From NCBI GenBank assembly GCA_964016875.1, contig OZ024724.1, forward strand, positions 25,829,962 to 25,893,961: 64,000 bases of DNA. Direction: 5' to 3'. The position numbers and the translations under genes were made by a program. The stretch is from Fallopia convolvulus (Eukaryota > Streptophyta > Magnoliopsida > Caryophyllales > Polygonaceae). This document shows positions 21,283 to 32,684 of the stretch, one piece after another; within the stretch, counting starts at the first letter, position 1, and every line of letters starts with the position of its first letter. Below the pieces are notes generated by a model, which saw nothing but the letters and a program-made list of their open reading frames with translations, had not been told where the DNA came from and made no database searches.

Positions 21283-22053
21283 TGTAGGACCGTTAGTACG
21301 TCCAGGTCGCCGACCTCAACTAAGTCGTCAACCTCTTAAGTATATGCAGTTGAAATAAACTACAAGAAAGGCTTACTTGAACATAACGATTTTATAGTGG
21401 AAAGACTTGATCGATGAACTCTATCAATCAAGTGAGAAAACCACTCCCTTCCAAGTTTTCGCTTGGAAGGATTAAAAGTCATAACTTGCTTTATTGATCT
21501 TTTGGATTGTTTACAAGAACACCCTAGATCTAGACCTACTTCCCAAGCACTCTAGAACTCGTTGTGAACCGAGTAACTACAACCCTCAACCCGTCTAACA
21601 AGCCTACGTCTCTCGAACTCTCGTTTTCTTTTTTTTCTTAACACAAAAATGGAGTATGAGTTCGTGAGTATTTTAACCTAAAACCTTAGCTTAAATACAC
21701 ACAAACTAGGTCAGATAAAAGAGAATAATATCTTCCAATTCGGTTATGGCAAGATATTATTTCTTTTATCCTTACAAAATCATCCTAAGCAAGAAATAAG
21801 ATTACAATAAAAAAGGCTTAGGGCAAAGACAATAATCGACTAACAATATAATCCTCATGATATCTTTCCAAAAACAAGATTATACTATCCAAACTCCAAA
21901 GATCTCACGCGTCTTCAAGATCTTCTAAGATTTGCCTTCAACACACGTCGAAGACCCGACTAACGTTGGCGACTCTATTCAAAGACTCGAGGTCATTTAC
22001 GTGGTAGAGGTTTGGAACCATCAAAATCAAAGCATCCAACTTTTCTAGCAACA
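21283..22053 (-). repeat. copia 5' LTR
   Basis: On the plus strand it starts TGTAGGAC right beside the primer site and ends near 'AGCAACA' at 22053, giving TGT..ACA ends. The right boundary is inferred from the CA end only, because the partner LTR is not in the window. No ORF. Confidence 0.55.
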
Positions 22054-22199
22054 GTGTCGTTTATAATCTAGAATCAAATTCGGTATGTAAATGTCATTTT
22101 ATTAAGGTTAGAAATTAAGTTTAGAAATTAAGATATCGAATTCTAATTATTTTTTATTATAATAGGTTATTTAGTTCCCAGATTATTCTAGCTATTTTG

Positions 22200-24690
22200 C
22201 AAATAATTGTGAGTGGGAAGAACGAGAACCTATGAAAGAGTGGGTGGTAAAGATCAGTTTGGGATGCGTCTTAGGAGGTGAGTACAAAGTGGGAAAAAGG
22301 GGCAAAGGGGTCGATGATGAGCTTAACCCTGGTCCTCGCACAAGAAAGAATGGGTGCCCGTTCAAGTTGATAGGTTGGTGGGACAGAAAGACCAAGAAGT
22401 GGTGCTTAAGGGTGGAATGTGGTAACCACAATCATGACCTTTCCACCAGTCTGGAGGGTTATCTGTTTACGGGCTGACTGACTGAGGCTCAAAAGATTGA
22501 AGCAAGACAAATGGATTTGACAAATGTAGATCCTAGGCAATGCATGGCATTCCTAAGGGAAAAGTATCTGGATATGACCACATCAATGAAGCAATTGTAT
22601 GATTTTAGATATCAATTGTTTAAAGAGAAGATGAACGGTATAGGGATAAACCAATTTGTGATTCATTTCTAGTCAATACTATGTCGACTATCGAACTGAG
22701 AAGGGTAGCGACAAGGTACTAGACATCTTCTTTGCCCATCCCAAGTCGATGTAGTTGCTGAAGTTGTTCCCTTATGTCGTTGTGATGGACTCGAAGTACA
22801 AAACAAACATGTTTTTCTTTATTACCTATGATGTAGTAGTAGATTGAAGTACATGTATCAAATCTCATTGAATTGACATTGTAGGTACAACATGCCTTTG
22901 TGCGAAATGGTTTGATTTACATGCACCGGGAAGAATTTATGTATTGCTTCTGCATTTATGACAAGGGAGATTCAAGACCACTACGAATGGGTATTACTCT
23001 AATTGTGAGAGCCAGAAGCCATACTGATCGATCATGATATTGCTGAGGTGAATGTTGTCGATATCTTATTTCCCAATGCCAAACATATGCTTTGTTGGGT
23101 GCACATCCAACCCAACTGTAGGCCATACACGTTGGGACGTGGGTTCTCGGACAAGACGGCAAGCTTTTTTGCGAACAAAGCATGGGAGCTATTTTGCTCG
23201 ACGACCGTGTAGGAGAACGAGCGGCGACTCCAATTGGTGAAAGAAGCCGTGAAACCAATCTTATTTACATATCTCCAAAACACCTAGCTCACCCCTTAGC
23301 ACGATCGGATTGTGAGGGCATTCATCGACACCGCTTCAACCTATTTACGAGGACCACAAATAGGTAAAATAAGTTACTTTTGCCTCTCATTCCAACTTAA
23401 AAATATGAGTTTTAATATCCAAATATTTGTAGGGTCGAATCACAACACTCTAGGTAGAAGGATTACTTGAAATCATTTGTTGGAGGGTTCAATACTATAA
23501 TGAGAAAGATACACAACGCGATCAGAATCCAGATTACTAACGTACGTGGGCAAATGGAGAGGGATTGCACAACTATTCCACTGGACATCAATCACATGGC
23601 CGAACTACTCCGAACGGTATTCTCTCTCCTCCCAACGAAGGTATCCCACAATTGTATACAATATTTGTTCAAGCATGTCATGGCTCCTATGAAGGAAGAT
23701 AGTGGATATTGACCGATATGCGACAATCAGGGGTGGACAACTGCTCGTGGGCTCCCGTGACCTCACCAAGTCCAACAATGCATCACCTAATGTAAGCCTA
23801 TTGAGCTTTTAATGATCCATCCTTTTTGGAATCAATTGGTATGGGAAGGCCATCCGACGATAGAGCCTGAGGATGATCGCATAGAAGATGACGATGCTGA
23901 ATGGGTGAAGATGATAGTAGACTACCCTGCAGGCACGATGCCCAAACACGTGCAACGTCAGGTGATCCATGATTATCATAAGAGCAAGGATACCGGCAGA
24001 TTAAAGAAACTTGATTGTAAGAAGCCAAGGGGGAGACCTAGCAAGACATCGAAGGTTCAGGCAAGAGGGTTGACTAAGTTGGAGCATCTACAACAACAAC
24101 CTCCCCATAGGAAAGGTGACGACCCAGTTTTGCCTCCCACGTCAGGAACAAGGTTTATTCCACCCAAGCCCCCCCCTCTCACTAGCCACTATGGAGGATT
24201 AGATCTCATACCTCATGTACCCCCTTTCATGTTGTCATACATCGCCGAAGCGCATGATGTTCCAAGAGACGGTCATTGTGGGCATAGGGCGCTCGCTTCT
24301 CAGATGGGGTGGAATGCGAATGATGGATGGCAACGTATGCGAGAGGAGCTTGTCTAGGAGCTGAGGACCCATCGCAAGATATATTCGATGATGGAGTGCA
24401 AGGGCTTCACTCAAATTGATCATTTGATCCGTAGCGTCAACTGGTTGCATCCGCATTGTCCAATGGAGTACTAGATGGAGACACCTGTGATGGGCTTTGT
24501 ATTTGCTATTAGATTTCAGTGTGCACTGATCATATTAGGAAGTGGTACTTCCCACACATGTTTCCCGATCATAAGAGACGAGGGCATTCAGAGCCGTCTT
24601 TGGGACAAGGTTGTATGTATTGCTTTCCTTGGGAACCACTACGTTTCGGTAAGTCATATTATCATTGTTGTTTATTTAGTACACTTATAA
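22200..24690 (+). pseudogene. MULE transposase remnant (FAR1-like N-terminus, OTU-like C-terminus)
   Basis: Reading across frames on the plus strand: a FAR1/WRKY-GCM-type zinc region at 22230-22475 ('GCPFKLIGWW', 'CGNHNHDLS'). It is followed by MULE core pieces near 22770-22800 ('VVMDSKYKTN') and 23000-23240 ('LFPNAKHMLCWVHI'), a linker at 23460-23700 and a proline-rich stretch at 24060-24200. An OTU-type cysteine protease start lies near 24240-24300 ('DGHCGHRALA') and a later 'GNHYVSV' may hold the partner His. Stops and frameshifts are frequent (for example after 22475 and at 24357). MURA-like proteins with a C-terminal OTU domain are a known plant MULE class. No terminal inverted repeats were identified. 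Confidence 0.75.
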
Positions 24691-24849
24691 GTGCGTGTTT
24701 TGTTTGAAATTGCAGGTTACATTGCACGATGATGCTCCGATACCCTATCGCCAACAAAGCCGAGTTTCCTCGATTAGCCATCAAGTTCTCCATGATAGCA
24801 TGCCAACGATTCATGGAAACACTTTTCCTAGAAAATAACCCATCCATCT

Positions 24850-26102
24850 ACTCCGACCTCAATTGGTAGGTTTGCACTATCCAATTCTTCAGCTCAAGAT
24901 CATCATGCATCTTTGCAACCTTTATCCCGTTTCAGCGGTAATCCCAAAATAAAATACACATCATGGATAGTGATTGTTATCTCGCTCTAAGAAAAATGAA
25001 AACTATTCGTTTTCGGATGCCACCTCTAGACGAACGCCGTAACCAATGCTTCGTCTGTTTCGTTAAACTTCCAATTCTACAAGTGCATTAATCCGCTACA
25101 GTTCACAAGGGCAACCCATTCAGCCATAGGGGGCATCTTACCCTTCCACCAAGAAATCCCTCATCGCTTGTGTAACTTTAACGGTTGTCGATTCAACTGA
25201 AACCATTACAAATAATAAATTATTGTAAAATCAAGTTTAAAAAAAGTTATTTAATTTAATGTTTCTTGATCATTCTTACCTTGCTCGGGTCTTCCCATAA
25301 AGCATTCGCAATATGATTGTTGAAGTCAGTCAATAGCCTCGTATCAATAGGTCCACCATCATATTCCTCTTGTGCAGGCATGACCTTAGTGTCAAAAGGG
25401 GGTGTTGTGTTGTACGAAGGCTCGGCCTCGCAGAGTGCTAAATGATATGCCTCATGATAAGACGGATCGACTTGATAGTGGGTGGGCTCAGGTAAAAAGT
25501 AGGAAGGTCCGACACCTTGGTGGGAAGGTCCGGCATGGTGGGGGTCGGACGGGACTGAGAGAGGGGTGTATGAAATCATATTAAGGAAAAATGGGTCAGA
25601 ATGTGTGTTAGTCTCTGGTGTCACGACATTGTCAAATTCTAATTGTAAATTTCGAGTAGACCCGAAATCAAGATGTGGACTTGGTGTGGGTTGGGAACTA
25701 GATGACGCCCACAAATTTTGGTATTGGGGTTTGAGTTTGAGTGGGTGGATTGATGGAATTTAGTGGATAAGGAGAGGTAGAGAAGTCAAACTGTGGTCGG
25801 GACCAATCTACGCATAAATAATTATGCTTAATTGTTACGCATAATAAAAACAATAAATATTACGATAGATTAAATAAGGTTCTAATATATTGCTATATAA
25901 ATAAAATGAATAAATTGATATGCATAATTAAAATTATGATGTAAATAAATATAATTAAAGCAATTAAATTAACATTTCAAGACCTAAAATGTAATAACGT
26001 ACCTAAATCAAATCCCATCGATTGAGATAAATTGAAATCAAATTCATTTGGAGCCGTTGATTGAACCGGCATCTCCTCTTGCTCAACTTCGGTCATTCCC
26101 AT
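24850..26102 (-). pseudogene. plant mobile domain (PMD) gene remnant, three exons
   Basis: Minus-strand exon 1 is 26102-26003 (ATG, ends GATTTAG|GTACGT). Exon 2 is 25807-25280 (ends CAAG|GTAAGA) and is rich in P, S, H and Y. Exon 3 starts at 25196 after a T-rich tract and TTTCAG. Exon 3 holds PMD-like signatures ('RWHPKTNSFHF', 'HDVYFILGLPLKRDKG') interrupted by several stops. A frameshift lies in exon 2 near 25720. The domain is PF10536-like, as in the 'phosphatase 7 long form homolog' / MAIN-like family, which is known to travel with transposons. It converges on the MULE transposase, so it may be MULE cargo. It is dead in this copy. Confidence 0.65.
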
Positions 26103-26887
26103 ATTCACTTGATTTAGATCTATAGGACTCGATGTAGGACGGAGGCGGTGTTTTTGAACGATTTTTTGATTTTCTTCGAAATAAATTCCTTTTTTCCTTT
26201 TTCTTTTCTTTTCTTTCTTTTTTCTCCGAATATTTGCATTGCCCGATTGATTGTTGAATGCAATTGCAACGTCTCTTTAAGGGGCGCGTCGATCACGGCG
26301 ACCGACGCAGGTCCCACTGCTGCTTTCTACAACTCTGCTGCAGGAGTGACTAATTTAAAAAAAGAAAATTGTCGTCGGTAAGAGTGTAAGTTTGTCGGTC
26401 GAGGTGGCCGATAAAAAATCGTGGGCGCCCTGAAAATCTGCTATGAGCGCTTCCTCTCTCCTCTAGAGAGAGAAGCTCTATCCTCTCTCCTCTAGGGTTT
26501 TTGGGTTTCCCCACCGGCGGGCTGGTTTCTTGGTGGTCCGACGTCTTTTTCCGGCGAGGTGGGGTGGGGAGAGTGAGGGTTGGCGACATCTTGTGAGGTT
26601 GAAGCACCGGTGGGGCCTCCTTGGGTGGCTGGTGCACGAGAGGGTGAACGGAGGTGGTGAGTTTGTGGGAAAACACTAGGGTTTTGTAGTCTCCAACGGC
26701 TGTTCCGTTGGTGGCCACGTGAGTATGAGTGGGAGGTGCTTTGTGAGGCAGAAATCTGAGTGGAACCACTTGGTTCTAGCTTGGATACGTGAGGGAGTAA
26801 GTTGCTGGTAAGTTTGAGTGCTCAAAACCTAGTTCTAGGACTGGTTCATGCGTGGATCTTGAAGGAGGTGGCTGATACGAAGATAAT
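26103..26887 (+). other. boundary region and LINE 5' UTR
   Basis: 26103-26400 is unique-looking with no supported gene. From about 26440 the pyrimidine/purine-rich 'CCTCTAGAGAGAGAAG' repeats and GGTTT-rich sequence run without stops of interest into the LINE ORF1 start, and I take this as its 5' UTR. The exact 5' end of the LINE and its target duplication were not found. Confidence 0.4.
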
Positions 26888-29115
26888 ATGGGTAGATCTG
26901 GTGGAAAACGGCAGAAATTCCATCCTTTGAGGTCAGATCTGGAAGAAAAGAAGGGAAAAGAGGTCTCTTGGGTCGAATCTAGGGTGGTTCAAGCAAGCTC
27001 GAAGGGGAAGAATGTAGCTCTTGGAAGGTTGGGATCTGGTGAGAATGGCTCGAGTCAAGGAGAAGGGTGTCAAAAAAGTGTGCAGCTGGAGTACTTAGAA
27101 GAGGCTGAGAGTGATCCCAAGGAGATTGCTGATTTTTTGAACCTCCCATTTGATATTTCGGGTGCTTCCATGGCAGCCATAGTTGAAGATGAACGTGAAA
27201 AGGCTGAAAAGGGCATTAATGGTAGCTTGCTTGGAGTGGTAGCCATGGAAAAGGGTGAAAGGGACAAGTCATCAACGGCTCCTTTGAATTCTGATTTGAA
27301 AAACCCTAGTTTGCTAGGAGTGGCAACAAAAGGAGGGGACCATGGAGTCACATGTTCTAGTTTAACCATAAATGGGTTTGTTGCTTTTGGAAAGAGGGTT
27401 GCTGACCATGCCATTTCGGATTTATCCAGCTCAAAAGCACCTACTTTTGCAGATTTGAAGGGGAAAGGGGCTGTTTCTAACGTCCCAAGCTTGAGAGCAT
27501 CCAAAACTCTCTCAATTGGTGAGATTTTGAAGAAAGCTGGTGCTTTACACTATGGCAAGTCTGATCTAGAGGGGCACAAAGCAGTTTTGGGTGTTCCATT
27601 CTCTCAAAGTGAGAAAAACCTCTCTAAGGCTGAGGTAACAAAGCAACCAAGAAGAGTTGAAGTTGGCTCATCCTCAAAAGCTCAAGGGTTGACCAAAGAC
27701 ATAATCCCCAACAGCTCATTTCAGCTCCCTTAGGCACGAAATGGGTGAATGGTCAAGTCAAGCTGAATAGAAGAATACTTGGGGCTGAGAAACTTAAGTA
27801 CTATCCAAAGGTGAACAAGGAGATTTATGTCTTTGAAGACAATGAGGTAAAATCAGCCATAGAAGAATGGAAATCTACCCTTCTTGGTGTGGTGCTTGGA
27901 GCTAAGATCTCTTATGGTGTTATGGCTGATTTTGTGAGAAAAAGTTGGGCTGATTTCGATGCAAAGGTCTACCTCAAGAAAAATGGAGTTTTTGTGTTCA
28001 AGTTCAAGGAAGAAGAGGGCAAAAAGTGGGTCCTTGAACATGGACCGTGGCTGGTAGAAGACTCTCACCCGTTGATGCTTAAAGAATGGGCTTGTGGTAT
28101 GAAAATTGATTGGGATTGCTTTGATAGTGTGCCGGTTTGGGTTAATGTGATGGAACCGGATCCCATTTTCTTATCTTCCAAGCATATGTTGGGAGTAATA
28201 GGAAGTATGATAGGAAAACCGATTTGTATGGATAAAATCACGGTTGATGTTGAAAGGATTGGGTTTGCAAGATTGCTTGTGGAAGTCACACCGGAAGAAG
28301 CTAAGAGAAGGGAAGTGGTGCTACAAAATTCAAAAGGTTATCTTTTCAAACATGAGGTGAGCTTTGAAAAACTCCCTTGGAGTTGTGATGGGTGCAAAAG
28401 ATTTGGGCACACTAGTAAGTTTTGCAAAAAAGGTGTCCCGGTTTGTTGTTGGCCAAGAAGAATGAAGCGTGTGTGGGTGCCAAAAAAGAGAGATTATAGT
28501 GTAGGTGATCTTGGCCAAAAAGGGGCAGCTAGGGGAGCCAAGACCAAGTTAGGGGCTGGGTTGGATAGAGAGCTTGATCAAATGTCAAAAGTTGATCTAG
28601 ATGTTGAGTTAAAAAATTCCTCTGATGCGGATCCGGTTGCTAACCCGGACCACCCTGGGGATGTTACTAGTATGGGAAAGGTTTCTAGTGTTGTGGATCC
28701 TAGAGAGGTTGGGTTTGATGAGGAGGCCTTTCCGGGTAATGGGATGCTTGAGTGCATAGCTGAGTTGTGTGATCAAGAGATAGTGGGTGTTGATCGAGAG
28801 GTTGATGAGCCTAGCTTGGTTCAAGATGTTGCTAATGAAAACCCTACGGGTGACCGAGTTGTTGATGAAGCTCGAGGGGTTGTTAAGGTCGGGCTGGTTC
28901 GAGAAGTTGTTAGAGAAATTGACCAGGGGGTTCGAGATGTTGCTTGTGTTTTGGGAAAGAATCCGGATGAGTTGATGCTTAAAAATGGGCAAAGTTTGAT
29001 AGTGATGGGGCTAAAAGCCATGGATCCTAGAGGACCAGGGGTGAAAGACAAGCTAGAAAGGTGTTTTGCTTTGGAAGAGGGTTGTAGTAGCCCTAAGAGA
29101 AGTGCTCATGGTTGA
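26888..29115 (+). pseudogene. LINE ORF1: DUF4283 and CCHC zinc knuckle
   Basis: The frame opens at ATG 26888 with a long low-complexity, lysine- and serine-rich N-terminal half. A one-base frameshift at about 27715-27730 moves the reading frame; after it a DUF4283-type region spans about 27760-28300 ('WVNVMEPDPIF'). A zf-CCHC_4-like knuckle (C-x2-C-x4-H-x4-C, 'CDGCKRFGHTSKFC') follows near 28383-28425. The C-terminal third is acidic and valine-rich. It ends at TGA 29113-29115, overlapping the ORF2 start. The ORF1 protein of plant L1 elements binds RNA. Apart from the frameshift this copy is well preserved. Confidence 0.85.
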
Positions 29116-29633
29116 TGTGAGAATGGGAGCATGGAACGTTAGGGGTGTTAACGGCGCCCCTAAAATAAGCATGGTGAATAAATTCGCCATAAAAAATAAA
29201 TTGAGTTTGATTGGGTTGTTGGAAACTAAAACGCTGCGTACGAAGGAAAGTGAATTGGCTTGGTCTTTACTAAAAGATTGGAGGTTTTGTACGGAAGAGG
29301 GCTCGAGTGAAAGAAGTAGAATGAGAGTGGTGTGGGATCCCACGGTCTTGAAAGTGGAAGTTGTTTTGAAGACCGAGCAAGCCATACATTGCAAAGTCAA
29401 CATGAAAAGCTCGCATGAGAAGTTCTATGCCACCTTTGTGTACGCCGCCGGAAAGGAGAGCTTTGTGGGACATTTTGAGGAGCATTGCTTTGAATATGGA
29501 TGAGCCTTGGGCTGTCCTTGGTGATGTAAATTGCATTCTAAACTCAAGTGAAAAGTTCTCCCTTCGAAGGAAGAGTGAAGGGGAACCCACGGAGTTAGCG
29601 GGGGTGTTGGACAGATGTTTGCTTGAAGACTTG
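29108..29633 (+). pseudogene. LINE ORF2, 5' part: endonuclease
   Basis: ATG at 29108 overlaps the ORF1 stop in the string ATGGTTGA. 'WNVRGVNG' and 'GLLETKT' mark an APE-type endonuclease of plant LINEs, and 'WAVLGDVNCIL' comes later. A frameshift lies at about 29440-29460. The frame reaches the copia insertion at 29633 and resumes at 40553 with the ACTTG duplication removed. Confidence 0.88.
29629..29633 (+). other. target-site duplication ACTTG (left copy)
   Basis: Repeated at 40553-40557. With one copy removed, the LINE ORF2 frame continues across the site. Confidence 0.96.
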
Positions 29634-30691
29634 TGTTGGGACGTTGTTGGGACCTCTGGTTCTAAGCAACGGATCAACGATTCACTCCTCTTTAAGTTTT
29701 GATAATGACAAACACCATAGGGAACTAATGTGGTTTGTTCAAGTACTTCTAAGGAACACAGGTACAGCAAAGAACTCCTATGAATGACAAAGCCACTGCT
29801 AGCCACAATGAAGAGTTTCCATCAAGGGAACTCTGAAGAGGAAAGTTCCCTTGAAGTGGGAACTCCCAGAAACAAACAAGAAAACACAAGCTTACAACGA
29901 TGAAGAGTTTCCATCAAGGGAACTCTGAAGAAGTCAGTTCCCATGAAATGGGAACTCACATGTGAAGACAACGACCGTTCAGCGCAGATCGCGGGATCCT
30001 GTCTCAGACAGCCAGAGGGAACAGTCTGAGGATCAGACTGTCACGCTTCATCCAACGGTCCGATTGATTCAAGAAGTTGACCTAGTTCAAACCAAAGTCA
30101 CATGTGAAGAAAGTACAACTTGGGCATCAAGCAAAGGGCATTTTGGACACAAACGAAAGATGCTACTGCCCAAGACAAATGGACTATAAAGCCAAATGAA
30201 TAGTACTCGGTTTGAGTACTTCTCCCAGAACTTACAAAACACCCACATCTGACAAAAGAAAGAAAAAGAAGAGAAGTCCCCGCCGGCGAGTGTGTGATCT
30301 CGACGACGGTGAAGCTGAAGTTCCCTGGAGCAAGGGAACTGAGAAGTCAGCGTAAGGTTTGAGTTACTTGTGTTTTGCTGTTGTGAGCTTAGGAACTCAG
30401 TTGAGAGGATTTACTAGTGTTGCTAGAGTTAGGAAGAACTTGTAGGAACAGAGAAGTGTAAATCCGGCTGTGTAACTAAGGAACAAAGCAATCAATATAA
30501 GTAAGTCATTCAAAATCCTCCAAGCGGAGGTAGAGGTTTACCCATACAACTAGTTGGTTGTAGTGGGGTTCCTCTATAAAGGAACTGTCCCTTTAACTGT
30601 TTTTATTACTTGCGATTATTTACTTCCGCTGCCTTGGGAACAGCTTAATTGCCAGTTCCCAAGCTCACTGCTAACCGATTACGATCCAACA
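29634..30691 (+). repeat. 5' LTR of the young copia element
   Basis: 1058 bp. It contains two direct repeats of about 33 bp (starting 'ATGAAGAGTTTCCATCAAGG') and two palindromic pairs of type GTTCCC..GGGAAC in the first 330 bp. A TATA box (TATAAA, 30185-30190) follows, and the LTR ends CCAACA next to the primer site. Confidence 0.97.
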
Positions 30692-30693
30692 AT

Positions 30694-30705
30694 TGGTATC
30701 AGAGC
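30694..30705 (+). other. primer-binding site (initiator tRNA-Met type)
   Basis: TGGTATCAGAGC lies two bases after the LTR end and is the usual plant copia primer site. Confidence 0.95.
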
Positions 30706-30743
30706 CAGCGCTCTAGATTTGTGTTAGCATCGCAGGTGTCAAA

Positions 30744-32684
30744 ATGGCTCAGGAACTTACTCAGGTGGGGAACAATACCAGCAAGCCGCCAAGGCTTATA
30801 ACAGGAAGATTTGAAAGCTGGCAACGAGACATGAAAGATTGGATGCGTGGCCAAGACTACCAAGCCTGGTGCGTCATCGAAAGGGGGAACTTCGAAATCG
30901 ATCCAGCTATTGTCAACGACCTCTCAAAGTGGGGTCCCAACGAGTACAAGTGCATGGAGGCAAACTACAAAGCCAAACAGTACCTAAAGAGGTCCATGTG
31001 CGTACAAGATTGTGACAGGGTTGCAAACCTTGACACAGCCAAGGAAATGTGGGAAGCCATCCAACAAATGCACGTTGGGAACTCAGATCTCAGAGAAGAT
31101 CTTCAAATGAACGCAAAGAGGGAGTTCTACAACTTCCAAATGGAGATGGGAGAGTCCGTCGATAGCTACCAATCCCGGTTTGAAGGACTTTGCACTAAGA
31201 TGGAAGGATTGGGGATCACAAAAGAAGAAATCACCCACAAAATGAAGGTCCAACAGCTCTTCAATGGATTGACTGGAGAATGGGCAAACGAGAGAACGAT
31301 GTTCAAGGAAAACCCAGAAAATCGAACACTTATGCTTCATCAAGTGTTTGGAAAGCTAGTGGGACATGAGAAGAGGAAGATCGATGATAAGGAACAAACT
31401 CGAGCTCATCGAGGGATCGCACTCAAGATCGAAAAGATGCTCAAATCAACCCAAGAACAACATGAAGACTCTGAAGAAGAAGAGGATGAAGAGCTAGTTC
31501 TTGTAACAAAGGCTCTTCGAAATTTCTACAAAGGAAAGTCTCAACGGAACAGTGGGAACTGGGGAAAGGGACAGAGTTCCCAAAGAAAGCCCACGGAGAA
31601 GGATCTCTCAGAAGTGACTTGCTACAAATGTAACAGGAAAGGACATTTTGCGAAGGAATGTCCACAAGGAACTGAAGGCAGAAAGCAAGGAAAGAAGGCT
31701 TACATCGCTACTTGGAGCGATGATGAAGACGAAGATCCTGAAGCATGGGCACTCCCGGACATGTGTGGCATGGCCATAGGAGAAACCACTGGGGAACAAC
31801 CCAGTGAGGTAACCACTGAAACTGTTCTTGATTCCTTGAGTAATTATGAAAAACCTGAATTGTTGAAAATCCTTTCAAGTCTTGTTAAAGATAACATAAA
31901 ACTGCAAAACAAGTTTGAAAAACAGGAACACATAAATTCTCAATTAGTTGGTCTTGAGCCCTGTCCCAACTGCATATCCCTTCTAGAAAAACTCAAGTCC
32001 CATGTGTCTCACATCGTAGATCTAGAAAGAGAAATCAAAACTTTAGAGAAAGATGAGAACACCCTCCTGCAAAACCTGAGTAAGACTCCCGAACACCCTG
32101 AAGTCTCTAGTTCCCAAATCAAGTTTGTCCCAGCCAGACATGGCATAGGATACAAAGGTGAGTGCTCCAAGAACAGAAAGTCACCCCTGAGCGAACATGA
32201 GATCCATGAGTGTAGGGCCTTAGAACTCCAGTGCGAGAAACAGAAAAATGCTCATCTCGAGGAGAAAATCAGGGTCCTAGAGAGTGGAAACAATGGTGAG
32301 AAAGACTACTATACTGGGAACTCTGGACATAGAATCTATGTCAAAATTGCTAAGGGAAATGGGTCTCGAGTGTACAACAAAGAAACCATGGATAGGAACC
32401 GTATCCAGAGACCACACCCAAAATACTACCTGGGAGAATACTACAAGACATGTTGGCACTGTGGTGCTCATGGGCACTACAAGGATGCATGTCCCAAGAA
32501 GAGAGCCCAAATCCCTAGAAGCCATGAGTTCCCAAACAGACAAAAACGTCATGCTCATCACCAAAGGAACTCCAACTCTCAAAATTCCAAAGACATTAAC
32601 ATTTCTGACTATATCTTAAATGAAAATGTTTTCCCTTGCAAGGGACCTGGCAAGAGTCATCTTGCCTGGGTCTCAAAACACTAA
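30744..32684 (+). CDS. copia gag, 646 aa, with two zinc knuckles
   Basis: ATG at 30744, 50 nt after the primer site, opens an uninterrupted frame to TAA 32682-32684. The first 220 residues are a UBN2-type gag ('LITGRFESWQ', 'WEAIQQMHVG'). CCHC knuckle 1 ('CYKCNRKGHFAKECP') is near residues 292-306. An acidic hinge and a coiled region follow, and knuckle 2 ('CWHCGAHGHYKDACP') is near residues 571-585. Gag forms the cytoplasmic particle and binds element RNA. It is not in frame with pol. A GAG|GTAA site at 31806-31812 and an AG at 32696-32697 could remove 889 nt and join gag to pol in frame. The frame is intact, so Gag could still be made. Confidence 0.93.
   Translation: MAQELTQVGNNTSKPPRLITGRFESWQRDMKDWMRGQDYQAWCVIERGNFEIDPAIVNDLSKWGPNEYKCMEANYKAKQYLKRSMCVQDCDRVANLDTAKEMWEAIQQMHVGNSDLREDLQMNAKREFYNFQMEMGESVDSYQSRFEGLCTKMEGLGITKEEITHKMKVQQLFNGLTGEWANERTMFKENPENRTLMLHQVFGKLVGHEKRKIDDKEQTRAHRGIALKIEKMLKSTQEQHEDSEEEEDEELVLVTKALRNFYKGKSQRNSGNWGKGQSSQRKPTEKDLSEVTCYKCNRKGHFAKECPQGTEGRKQGKKAYIATWSDDEDEDPEAWALPDMCGMAIGETTGEQPSEVTTETVLDSLSNYEKPELLKILSSLVKDNIKLQNKFEKQEHINSQLVGLEPCPNCISLLEKLKSHVSHIVDLEREIKTLEKDENTLLQNLSKTPEHPEVSSSQIKFVPARHGIGYKGECSKNRKSPLSEHEIHECRALELQCEKQKNAHLEEKIRVLESGNNGEKDYYTGNSGHRIYVKIAKGNGSRVYNKETMDRNRIQRPHPKYYLGEYYKTCWHCGAHGHYKDACPKKRAQIPRSHEFPNRQKRHAHHQRNSNSQNSKDINISDYILNENVFPCKGPGKSHLAWVSKH

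Larger units (their letters stand above)
7953..22053 (-). mobile_element. decayed Sirevirus-like Ty1/copia element, interrupted
   Basis: Minus-strand order from right to left is LTR, iMet-type primer site, gag, protease, integrase, RT, RNase H, then a spacer and the first codons of a possible env-like ORF. The element is cut at its 3' side by the gypsy insertion ending at 7952, so the env-like body and 3' LTR are outside the window or lost. A non-autonomous LTR element (13252-20905) lies inside gag. The same gag-pol layout and RNase H end ('GMISLN') as the intact copia element at 29634-40552 support a Sirevirus-like assignment. Confidence 0.8.

Noticed and set aside
29962..30189. Small ORF in both copia LTRs
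   Set aside because: Identical in both LTRs simply because LTRs are duplicated; no domain or start context.
32154..32163. Strong-looking donor AAAG|GTGAGT in copia gag as the gag-pol splice site
   Set aside because: Joining it to the AG at 32697 gives the wrong frame and a quick stop, and no matching site was seen in the decayed copia.
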